Of a DNA stretch of 19,058 nt, positions 1 to 6,435 are shown in pieces. The notes beneath the pieces were generated by a model that had not been told where the DNA came from, did no database searches, and saw only the letters and a program-made list of their open reading frames with translations. The first letter of the stretch is position 1. Every line of letters begins with the position of its first letter. Made by a program: the position numbers and the translations under genes. The DNA comes from an uncultured Oscillospiraceae bacterium (GTDB lineage: Bacteria > Bacillota > Clostridia > Oscillospirales > Acutalibacteraceae). The stretch covers positions 1 through 19,058 of the forward strand of contig CABSLQ010000058.1 in assembly GCA_902478605.1 (NCBI GenBank), written 5' to 3'.

Positions 1-171
1 ACCACGAGCGCATCCAGTTAAAGACTGGAGAGGCGCCGCTTGCGCGACGCCTCTCAACTTAAAACTTCGGCCTTTTTGTGCTGTCCGCACAATTTGGGGC
101 GGTTCATTTTGGCAGCGGCTTTAAAATAGCAAGTATGGGAGGGCCCTTCTTTGAGTTCACGGGACGATATT
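1..171. other. gene-free left edge with small hairpins
   Basis: No complete gene is visible here. In frame 1 the first six codons end at a TAA (19-21), so the tail of a + strand gene could lie at the edge, but this is too short to judge. Three short inverted repeats are present: a 5-bp stem at 14-28, an 8-bp stem GAGAGGCG/CGCCTCTC (28-35 with 48-55), and a 6-bp stem TTGTGC/GCACAA (76-81 with 87-92). None has a clean T-tract directly after it, so I do not call them terminators. They lie downstream of the alcohol dehydrogenase gene on the - strand and may end its transcript or that of a gene outside the window. Confidence 0.4.
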
Positions 172-180
172 TTATCGTCC
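162..180 (-). terminator. hairpin overlapping the stop codon of the alcohol dehydrogenase gene
   Basis: A perfect 8-bp stem, GGACGATA (162-169) with TATCGTCC (173-180), and a 3-nt loop include the TAA stop of the - strand gene. There is no T-tract after it in the - direction, so termination is uncertain. It may instead protect the mRNA 3' end. Confidence 0.3.
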
Positions 181-1317
181 GTTGTAGATGCGCTTGAGCA
201 GATCCACCATCTGCTTTTTGCTCACGGCGCGGGGATTGGTGGCGGTGCATTTGTCCTTAAGTGCGATTTCGGCCAGCTCCTCGACGCTTTCCATGAAGGC
301 CTGCTGATCCACGCCCGCTTTCCGCAGAGAGCCGGGGATTTCAAAATCGGCCAGCATACGCTCAATGGTGATGATGAGGTTGCGTATCGCCTGCGGCCCG
401 GTATAGGAGCCGCCGCCGATGAGCACGCCCAGCTGGCTGTATTTCATGGCGGCCTGGCTGGTGGTCGAATGGTTGCGATCGCCGAGGTAGGAGTTGAACT
501 CGATGACATAGGGCAGCACGATGGCGTTGGCCCGCCCGTGCGGCAGGCCGAACCGCCCGCCGACGATGTGGGCGATGGAATGGTTGATGCCCAGCGAGGC
601 GTGATTGAAGGCGATGCCCGCCATGTTGGAGGCGTTGTGCATATGCTCGCGCGCGCTCATATCCTCCCCGTGCTTGTACACCCAGGGCAGATATTCCACC
701 ACCAGGCGCACCGCCTTTTCCGCCAGCGCGTCGGAGAAATCGTTTGCATCGGTCGACACATACGCTTCCACCGCGTGGGTGAGCACATCCATGCCGGTAT
801 CGGCCGTGATCCGGGGCGGCACGCTGCGCACCAGGGTGGGGTCGAGGATGGCGATGTTGGGCAGCAGCTTGTCGTCGAGCAGGGGGTATTTGATATGGGT
901 TTCGGCGTCGGTGATGACCGCAAAGCTGGTCGCCTCGCTGCCGGTGCCGCTCGTGGTGGGCACCGCAATGCACAGCGGCTTTTCCGCGCCGGTGGTTTTC
1001 TGATACATATAGCTGATCGCCTTGGCCGCGTCAATGGCGGAACCGCCGCCCATGGCAAGCACCGCGTCCGGCTTGTGCGCCACGATACGAGACAGCCCCT
1101 GCACCACGATTTCGGTGTTGGGATCGGGGGCGATATCGGAAAAAATCCGGTATTCCACCTGCATCTCGTCGAGCACGCGCAGCAGCTTCTTGATCATGCC
1201 CGACTGCTCCACAAAGGGATCGCATATGATGCACATATGGCGGATCGGATACTGCTTCAGATTTTCAAAGGCGGCCTCGCCGGTGTAGATTTTTGTCGGC
1301 ACATAAAATGCATTCAT
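172..1317 (-). CDS. iron-containing alcohol dehydrogenase
   Basis: Group III (Fe-dependent) NAD(P)H alcohol dehydrogenase, cytoplasmic, interconverting an aldehyde and an alcohol; the exact substrate cannot be read. With the ATG at 1317 the protein has 381 residues, normal for the family. The nucleotide-binding motif GGGSAIDAAK lies at about residues 90-99. Metal ligands expected from FucO/PduQ relatives are D177 and H181 (GMDVLTH), H246 (NHSIAH) and H260 (LPHGRAN), and all are present. An in-frame GTG at 1344 would add nine residues. ATG 1317 is preferred because TGAGG (1326-1330) sits 8 nt before it and because relatives begin MNxF. By general look it resembles PduQ/lactaldehyde-reductase-type enzymes, but no microcompartment genes are nearby. 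It is monocistronic and divergent from the cysteine-motif gene, so a stand-alone fermentative reductase is the simplest reading. Confidence 0.93.
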   Translation of the reverse strand: MNAFYVPTKIYTGEAAFENLKQYPIRHMCIICDPFVEQSGMIKKLLRVLDEMQVEYRIFSDIAPDPNTEIVVQGLSRIVAHKPDAVLAMGGGSAIDAAKAISYMYQKTTGAEKPLCIAVPTTSGTGSEATSFAVITDAETHIKYPLLDDKLLPNIAILDPTLVRSVPPRITADTGMDVLTHAVEAYVSTDANDFSDALAEKAVRLVVEYLPWVYKHGEDMSAREHMHNASNMAGIAFNHASLGINHSIAHIVGGRFGLPHGRANAIVLPYVIEFNSYLGDRNHSTTSQAAMKYSQLGVLIGGGSYTGPQAIRNLIITIERMLADFEIPGSLRKAGVDQQAFMESVEELAEIALKDKCTATNPRAVSKKQMVDLLKRIYNGR

Positions 1318-1355
1318 CGTATTCGCCTCATTTTCATTTCCCACAATTCCCTTTT

Positions 1356-1384
1356 AGTATAACACAGTGGGCCAAAAAAGTCAG
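1356..1384 (-). promoter_or_regulatory. promoter of the alcohol dehydrogenase gene
   Basis: Read on the - strand, CTGACT (1379-1384), 17 nt, then TATACT (1356-1361) preceded by TGT gives an extended -10 sigma-A-type promoter. Transcription would begin near 1349, just upstream of the Shine-Dalgarno site. Confidence 0.6.
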
Positions 1385-1450
1385 CCTCCCGTCCTGCACA
1401 GCGCTGTACGAATTCCCCGCCGATTTTCGGCGGCATTTCACAAAAGGCGA

Positions 1451-1479
1451 TTGTGTTTTCCTTTCGCCCGTGCTATACT
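1451..1479 (+). promoter_or_regulatory. promoter of the C_GCAxxG_C_C gene
   Basis: TTGTGT (1451-1456), a 17-nt spacer, then TATACT (1474-1479) preceded by TGC makes an extended -10 promoter. The predicted start is near 1486, about 27 nt before the ATG at 1513. Confidence 0.6.
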
Positions 1480-1512
1480 GAAAGCCGATTCGGATACAAA
1501 GGAAGGAACAGA

Positions 1513-1959
1513 ATGGGACGAAAAGGGGAAGAGGCGAAGGCGCTGTTTGAGCAGGGCTACAACTGTGCCCAGGCGGTGGTCTGCGCCTTTGCGCCGGAGA
1601 TGGGGCTCACGCGGGAGACGGCCGCCCGGCTGGCTTCCGCCTTTGGCGGCGGCTTGGGCCGCCTGCGGGAAACATGCGGCACCGTGTCGGGCATGGCGTT
1701 TGTCATCGGCATGCTCCGCGGGTATCAGGACCCCCAGGATATCGCGGGGAAAAAGGAGACCTATGCGCTCATGCAGAAGCTGGCGGGGCGCTTCCGGGAG
1801 AAAAACGGCTCCCTTATCTGCCGCGAGCTGCTGGGGCTGGACAAGGCAGAAGGCTCGCCGGAGCCTTCGCCCCGCACGCCGGAATACTATCGCAAGCGGC
1901 CGTGCGGCGAGCTGGCGCGCTGTGCCGCCGCTATATTGGAAGAGGAATTAAACATATAG
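1513..1959 (+). CDS. C_GCAxxG_C_C family protein (putative redox or metal protein)
   Basis: The 148-residue protein belongs to the C_GCAxxG_C_C family of small cysteine proteins, common in anaerobes and without a settled biochemical role; redox or metal binding is usually supposed. The conserved elements visible are C18 in YNCAQAV, the ASAFGGGLGRL segment (41-51), C55 in ETCGTVSG, C103 in LICREL, and C131/C137 near the C-terminus. An upstream in-frame start at 1453 is rejected because it lies upstream of the predicted transcription start. ATG 1513 has a GGAAGGAA purine tract (1501-1508) before it. There is no signal peptide or membrane segment. It is a single-gene unit between its own promoter and the 1984-2014 terminator. 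Confidence 0.85.
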   Translation: MGRKGEEAKALFEQGYNCAQAVVCAFAPEMGLTRETAARLASAFGGGLGRLRETCGTVSGMAFVIGMLRGYQDPQDIAGKKETYALMQKLAGRFREKNGSLICRELLGLDKAEGSPEPSPRTPEYYRKRPCGELARCAAAILEEELNI

Positions 1960-1983
1960 TATTAAAATAACGGATTATACAAA

Positions 1984-2014
1984 AGCTGCCTCCGGATGGC
2001 TTCCGGAGGCAGCT
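1984..2014. terminator. bidirectional rho-independent terminator
   Basis: A perfect 13-bp stem (1984-1996 with 2002-2014) and a TGGCT loop lie between two convergent genes. The + side tail is GTATTTAT. The - side tail begins TTTTGTAT, which is the better T-tract. It should end both the cysteine-protein transcript and the metG-tatD transcript. Confidence 0.85.
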
Positions 2015-2018
2015 GTAT

Positions 2019-2777
2019 TTATAAGGAAAATAAGCGGCGGGCGTTTTGCTCGGCGGCGGCGAGCAGATCCGCCGCCGCCATGCCGCGGATTTCCGCAATG
2101 CGGGCGGCGGTGTGGGCAATGAGGGAGGAGTCGCACCGCTTGCCGCGGAAGGGGACGGGCGCCATATAGGGGGCATCCGTCTCGAGCAGCAGCCGGTCGA
2201 GCGGCACCGCCGCGGCCACCTCCACCGGACGGCGGGCATTTTTAAAGGTGACCGCACCGCCCAGGCCGATGTACATGCCGAGACCCACCACCTCGCGCAT
2301 CATGTCCACGCTGCCCGAGAAGCAGTGAACCACGCCGGCCGGCCGGTAGGTCTGCAGGGCGGACAGGACGTCCTGGTGGGCCTCCCGGTCATGCACAATG
2401 ACCGGCGCGTGCAATTGGACGGCCAGCTCCAGCTGCCGGCGGAACCAGTCCTGCTGTACCGCGCGGGGGCAGGCGTCCTCATAGTGGTAGTCCAGGCCGA
2501 TCTCCCCGATGGCCACCACCCGGGGATGGGCGTACAGCCGTCGGAACTCCTCCAGCTGGTCAAGGGGGGCGTGTGCCGCCTCCTCCGGGTGCAGGCCGAC
2601 CGCCGCCCAGATGAAGGGATACCGCTGCGCCAGCTCGATGCCGGTACGCGAGGAGGGCAGATCGCTTGCCGCGTTGATAATGCCGCAGACGCCGCGCTCC
2701 GGGAGCGAAGCGAGCAGCTCGTCGCGGTCCCCGTCAAAGGCGGAGGCGTCGTAATGGGCATGGGAATCGAAAATCAT
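2019..2777 (-). CDS. tatD: TatD family metal-dependent hydrolase (3'-5' DNase)
   Basis: The 252-residue cytoplasmic amidohydrolase-fold protein has the full set of TatD metal motifs: DSHAH at residues 4-8, GEIGLDY in the middle (metal Glu), a histidine in VIVHDREA, HCFSG, and ETDAPY near the C-terminal third. The family includes metal-dependent 3'-5' exonucleases acting on DNA and possibly RNA. The start is supported by AAAGGAG six nt before the ATG. It lies 84 nt downstream of metG on the same strand, a metG-tatD order that is common in Firmicutes, so the two are probably cotranscribed. A CCGCGG/CCGCGG hairpin in the gap lacks a T-tract. The product could be annotated tatD or yabD. Confidence 0.93.
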   Translation of the reverse strand: MIFDSHAHYDASAFDGDRDELLASLPERGVCGIINAASDLPSSRTGIELAQRYPFIWAAVGLHPEEAAHAPLDQLEEFRRLYAHPRVVAIGEIGLDYHYEDACPRAVQQDWFRRQLELAVQLHAPVIVHDREAHQDVLSALQTYRPAGVVHCFSGSVDMMREVVGLGMYIGLGGAVTFKNARRPVEVAAAVPLDRLLLETDAPYMAPVPFRGKRCDSSLIAHTAARIAEIRGMAAADLLAAAEQNARRLFSL

Positions 2778-2861
2778 GGGGTTCTCCTTTGACAGCCGCG
2801 GCGAAAACCGCGGACGTGAAATGAACGGCAGGAGGCCGGCGGATCGCGGCGGCGGCGCGCT

Positions 2862-4805
2862 TTATCGGATTTTGCTGCCGGGCGCGATGCCGTCCACGAA
2901 CACCACCCGCACATTCTCGCCCTCGTCGGCGGCGAGAATCATCCCCTGGCTTTCCACCCCGCAGAGGACCGCGGGCTTGAGATTGGCGACCAGGATGACC
3001 CGCCGGCCTTTCAGGTCCGCCGGCGTGTACCATTTGGCGATGCCGGAGCAAACGGTGCGCGGGGTGCCCGATCCGTCGTTCAGCGTCAGCTTGAGCAGCT
3101 TTTTCGCCTTCTTCACCGGCTCGCAGTCGGTGACCTCCGCCACGCGCAGATCCACCTTGGCAAAATCCTCGATGCCGATCGGCGGCAGGAAGGCCACCGC
3201 CTCGGGCGCCTCTTCCTCCTGGGCGGCGGGCTGCTGTGCGGCCGCTTCTTCGCGCAGGGCGGCCAGCTCCTTTTCCGGATCGAGCCGGGCAAAGAGGGGG
3301 GTGGGCTCGCCCGTCTGATAGGCGGGCGCCGCGCCGAACACGCAGGCTTCCATCGTGCGCAGCGACTCGTCGGCGCGGATCTGATCCAGAATGCTCGCCG
3401 CGGTGGCGGGCAGAGCAGGCTGCAGCAGGATGCCAAGCAGCCGAATGCATTCGATCAGGTTGTACAGCACCGCCTGCAGCCGGGGATGGGACGCCTCCTC
3501 CTTGGCCAGCACCCAGGGCGCCGTTTCATCGATGTATTTGTTGCAGCGGCGCGCCAGGTTCATCACCTGCTCGAGCGCCTCGGCGTTGTGATACGCGTCC
3601 ATGAGCCGCCCATACTGCTCGCGCACCGCGGCGGCCGTCGCGATCAGATCCGCGTCCTCGGCCGCCGGCGCGGCGGGCTTTTGCAGCGTGCCGCCGAAAT
3701 ATTTGTTGGCCATGGCGATGCTGCGGTTGACGAGGTTGCCCAGCGTGTTGGCCAGGTCGGCGTTGTACTTGGTCAGAAAACTTTCATAGGTGATGGAGCC
3801 GTCCTGCGCAAAGGGGATCTCGGACAGCAGGTAATACCGCACGGCATCCGCGCCGTAGCGCCGGACGAGATCGTCGGCGTACAGGACGTTGCCCTTGGAT
3901 TTGCTCATCTTGTCCTCGCCGAAGAGCAGCCACGGATGCCCGAGCACCTGCTTGGGCAGGGGCTCGCCGAGCGCCATGAGGATGATGGGCCAGTAAATGG
4001 TGTGGAAGCGCACAATATCCTTGCCGATGACGTGCAGATCGGCCGGCCAGTACTTCTTGTAATGCTCCGAGCTGCCGTCCGGGTCGTAGCCGCAGCCGGT
4101 GATATAGTTGGTCAGCGCGTCCAGCCACACGTAGATCACGTGTCCGGGATCGAATTCCACCGGAATACCCCAGCTGAAGGAGGAGCGCGACACGCACAGG
4201 TCGGCCAGGCCGGGCTTCAGAAAGTTGTTGATCATCTCGTTGCGGCGGGAGTCCGGCTTGATGAAATCGGGGTTTTCCTCGTAATACTGCAGAAGCCGAT
4301 CCTGGTACTTGCTCAGCCGGAGGAAGTACGCCTCCTCCTTGGCGTCCACGACCTCCCGGCCGCAGTCGGGGCATTTGCCGTCCTTGAGCTGGGAGGCGGT
4401 GAAGAAGGATTCGCACGGCACGCAGTATTTGCCCTCGTACTGGCTCTTGTAAATGTCGCCCTGATCGTAGAGCTTTTTGAATATCTTCTGCACCGCCTTC
4501 TCGTGATAGTCGTCGGTGGTGCGGATAAATTTGTCGTAGGAGGTGTTCAGGCAGTCCCAGACGGCACGGATTTCAGCCGAAACGCCGTCGACATACGCCT
4601 TGGGCGTGACGCCCTGCTCGCGGGCGCACTGCTCGATTTTCTGCCCATGCTCGTCCGAGCCGGTGAGAAAATACACATCGAACCCCATCATGCGCTTATA
4701 CCGGGCGATCATATCGGCCAGCACGATGTCGTAGGTGTTGCCGATATGGGGCTTGCGCGACGTGTACGCAATGGCGGTGGTCAGATAGAATTTTTCCTTA
4801 CTCAT
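2862..4805 (-). CDS. metG: methionine--tRNA ligase (methionyl-tRNA synthetase)
   Basis: This class I aminoacyl-tRNA synthetase of 647 residues charges tRNA-Met with methionine. The HIGH motif is PHIGN (19-23). A zinc knuckle has C128/C131 and C145/C148. The KMSKS loop is at 299-303. An anticodon-binding helical domain follows, and a C-terminal EMAP/Trbp111-type tRNA-binding domain covers about 543-647, joined by an Ala/Glu-rich linker. Length and domain order match the Firmicutes enzyme. The ATG at 4805 is supported by the conserved N-terminus (MSKEKFYLTTAIAY). It sits an unusually long 12 nt from AAAGGA (4818-4823), because another ATG occupies the optimal place (see the leader entry). It is first in a probable metG-tatD operon and divergent from ilvE. 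Confidence 0.98.
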   Translation of the reverse strand: MSKEKFYLTTAIAYTSRKPHIGNTYDIVLADMIARYKRMMGFDVYFLTGSDEHGQKIEQCAREQGVTPKAYVDGVSAEIRAVWDCLNTSYDKFIRTTDDYHEKAVQKIFKKLYDQGDIYKSQYEGKYCVPCESFFTASQLKDGKCPDCGREVVDAKEEAYFLRLSKYQDRLLQYYEENPDFIKPDSRRNEMINNFLKPGLADLCVSRSSFSWGIPVEFDPGHVIYVWLDALTNYITGCGYDPDGSSEHYKKYWPADLHVIGKDIVRFHTIYWPIILMALGEPLPKQVLGHPWLLFGEDKMSKSKGNVLYADDLVRRYGADAVRYYLLSEIPFAQDGSITYESFLTKYNADLANTLGNLVNRSIAMANKYFGGTLQKPAAPAAEDADLIATAAAVREQYGRLMDAYHNAEALEQVMNLARRCNKYIDETAPWVLAKEEASHPRLQAVLYNLIECIRLLGILLQPALPATAASILDQIRADESLRTMEACVFGAAPAYQTGEPTPLFARLDPEKELAALREEAAAQQPAAQEEEAPEAVAFLPPIGIEDFAKVDLRVAEVTDCEPVKKAKKLLKLTLNDGSGTPRTVCSGIAKWYTPADLKGRRVILVANLKPAVLCGVESQGMILAADEGENVRVVFVDGIAPGSKIR

Positions 4806-4929
4806 GACATGACAGCATCCTTTCGCCGGGACCGAAATCCGCCCGGCCTTGCGGGCGCGACTTCGACGTGAAGGTTCCCTTTCACGCGGATCCCCTCTCC
4901 TGCGGCGGGAAGCACCCGCCGTCTTATTG
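4806..4929 (-). promoter_or_regulatory. structured metG 5' leader with two-codon mini-ORF
   Basis: Between the predicted transcription start (about 4929) and the metG ATG, the - strand RNA can fold three hairpins: 6-bp GGCGGG/CCCGCC (4904-4920), an 8-bp stem with one mismatch (4867-4886), and 5-bp GCCCG/CGGGC (4841-4856). The Shine-Dalgarno AAAGGA (4818-4823) is ideally placed, 7 nt from an ATG at 4810-4808. That frame reads ATG TCA TGA and stops while overlapping the metG ATG (ATGA arrangement). Whether this leader regulates metG is inference. No T-box signature is seen. Confidence 0.4.
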
Positions 4930-4935
4930 TTTTAT

Positions 4936-4963
4936 ATTGTACCATATCCTTCCGAAAATACAA
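4936..4963 (-). promoter_or_regulatory. metG promoter
   Basis: On the - strand, TTGTAT (4958-4963), 16 nt, then TACAAT (4936-4941), in a short AT-rich patch within very GC-rich DNA. It fits a sigma-A promoter reading into metG. Confidence 0.65.
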
Positions 4964-5095
4964 GGATCGATTGCGTGACGCGCCCGCGGCCGGCGCCGCC
5001 GGGCGCAAGCCGCCGCGGGAGGCCGGCGGAAAACGGGGAAGGGGAGGGAAGCGCCGCACCGGAGGGCCGCGTCACTGGAAATGTACGGTGCTGTC
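4964..5095. repeat. GC-rich spacer between divergent promoters with inverted repeats
   Basis: The segment between the metG and ilvE -35 boxes holds no gene. Two features stand out. An 11-bp stem with one bulged C (arms 4980-4990 and 4995-5006) could form a cruciform. A far-spaced inverted repeat has arms GTGACGCG (4975-4982) and CGCGTCAC (5068-5075), one arm next to each promoter. The latter could be paired operator half-sites. In such GC-rich DNA chance matches are common, so confidence in function is low. Confidence 0.35.
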
Positions 5096-5124
5096 TTGCA
5101 TTTTTTACGCGGCAGGCTTATAAT
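5096..5124 (+). promoter_or_regulatory. ilvE promoter
   Basis: TTGCAT (5096-5101), an exact 17-nt spacer, then a consensus TATAAT (5119-5124). Transcription should start near 5131, leaving a leader of only about 17-26 nt before the start codon. Confidence 0.75.
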
Positions 5125-5147
5125 AGGGATATTCATAGGAATAGGAA

Positions 5148-6227
5148 GTGTTTACCGTGCAGGAAATCCGCATCGAGCGCACGACGGCGCCCAAGGAAAA
5201 GCCCGCCGATTCCTCCAAGCTGGGCTTTGGCAATATTTTCACCGATCATATGTTTATCATGAACTACGACGAGGGGCAGGGGTGGCATTCGCCGCGCATC
5301 GTCCCCTATGGCCCGATTGCGCTGGAACCGTCCGCCATGTGCCTGCATTACGGCCAGGAGGTTTTCGAGGGCATGAAGGCCTATCGCACGCCGGAAGGCC
5401 GCGTGGTGCTGTTCCGCCCGGACAAAAACATGGCCCGGCTCAACCTGTCCAACGACCGGCTGTGCATTCCCAAAATTGATGAGCCCTTCGCCGTGGAGGC
5501 GGTTAAGAAGCTGGTGGCCATCGATCAGGACTGGATCCCCTCGGGCGAGGGGACGGCGCTGTACATACGGCCCTTCATCATCGCGGTGGATCCGCATGTG
5601 GGCGTGCATCCGGCGCACCATCTGCTCTTTATCATTATCCTGTCGCCGGTGGGCCCCTATTACCCCGAAGGCCTTGACCCGGTGAAGATCTATGTGGAGC
5701 GCCAGTACGTCCGTGCGGTAAAGGGCGGCATGGGCTTCACCAAGACGGCGGGCAACTATGCCGCGTCCCTCAAGGCGCAGGCGGTTGCCGAAGAAAAGGG
5801 CTATACCCAGGTGCTGTGGCTCGACGGCGTGGAACGCAAGTATATCGAAGAAGTCGGCACCATGAATGTTTTCTTCAAAATTAACGGGGAGATCATCACC
5901 CCCTCGCTGGAAGGCAGCATCCTCGGCGGCATCACCCGCATGTCCTGCATCGAGATGCTGCGTTCGTGGGGCTATACCGTCACCGAACGCCGCCTCGCTC
6001 TCGCCGAGGTGATGCAGGCCGCGGCGGACGGCACGCTGGAAGAGGCGTTCGGCACCGGCACGGCTGCCGTGATTTCGCCCATTGGGGAGCTCATCGTGGA
6101 CGATCAGGTCATCTGCATCCACGACAACCGCATCGGCGAGGTGGCCCAGCGGCTGTATGACAGCCTGACGGCCATCCAGAACGGCCGGTGCCCGGATCCG
6201 TACGGCTGGGTGGTGCCGGTCGACTGA
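5148..6227 (+). CDS. ilvE: branched-chain amino acid aminotransferase
   Basis: This PLP enzyme of fold type IV (class IV aminotransferase) transfers the amino group between leucine, isoleucine or valine and 2-oxoglutarate in the cytoplasm. It has 359 residues, the length of the BCAT/eukaryote-like long form. Motifs seen are GQEVFEGMKAYR (substrate loop), the PLP lysine K199 in FTKTAGNYAAS, the E-containing YIEEVGTMNVFF, SILGGITR (phosphate-binding region) and GTGTAAVISPI. The start is GTG at 5148, with AGGA seven nt upstream. A second GTG at 5157, with AGGAAG before it, is almost as good and would remove three residues. It is a single-gene unit between a strong promoter and a strong terminator. 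The family also contains D-amino-acid aminotransferases and ADC lyases, but length and motifs favour BCAT. Confidence 0.95.
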   Translation: MFTVQEIRIERTTAPKEKPADSSKLGFGNIFTDHMFIMNYDEGQGWHSPRIVPYGPIALEPSAMCLHYGQEVFEGMKAYRTPEGRVVLFRPDKNMARLNLSNDRLCIPKIDEPFAVEAVKKLVAIDQDWIPSGEGTALYIRPFIIAVDPHVGVHPAHHLLFIIILSPVGPYYPEGLDPVKIYVERQYVRAVKGGMGFTKTAGNYAASLKAQAVAEEKGYTQVLWLDGVERKYIEEVGTMNVFFKINGEIITPSLEGSILGGITRMSCIEMLRSWGYTVTERRLALAEVMQAAADGTLEEAFGTGTAAVISPIGELIVDDQVICIHDNRIGEVAQRLYDSLTAIQNGRCPDPYGWVVPVD

Positions 6228-6256
6228 TCGCCTAAAGCCGCGTTTGTTTTTCGGGG

Positions 6257-6298
6257 GGGTTCGCTGCAGAATGCAACATTTTGCAGCGAACCCTTTTT
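6257..6298 (+). terminator. strong rho-independent terminator after ilvE
   Basis: A 17-bp stem with a single G.U pair (6257-6273 with 6277-6293), a 3-nt CAA loop and TTTTT at 6294-6298. It lies 30 nt past the ilvE stop and isolates ilvE from the following AAA operon. Confidence 0.93.
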
Positions 6299-6435
6299 GG
6301 ACGATCGCCGCGGCTTACGCCCTGCGCGGGGCCTGACCGCGCGCCGGGAGAAAAGCAGGCCGGGGCGGCGAATGCCGCGGGCCTCCGGCGGCCGCCGCGC
6401 GGATGTTTGGATTGAACGGATAATAAGGAGACTCT

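Noticed and set aside
1318..1344. Upstream GTG start of the alcohol dehydrogenase at 1344
   Set aside because: It would include the Shine-Dalgarno site of the ATG at 1317 inside the coding region and add nine residues absent from typical family N-termini.
3486..4871. 461-codon open frame antisense to metG
   Set aside because: Shadow of metG, which has HIGH, KMSKS and zinc motifs in the other strand.
4806..4929. T-box riboswitch in the metG leader
   Set aside because: A GAGGGGATCCGCG stretch faintly recalls the T-box core, but the UGGN pairing sequence is missing, the leader is short and there is no terminator/antiterminator pair.
6419..6424. GATAAT as -10 of the AAA operon
   Set aside because: It abuts the Shine-Dalgarno site, gives a start 5 nt before the ATG, and has no -35 in the very GC-rich DNA upstream.
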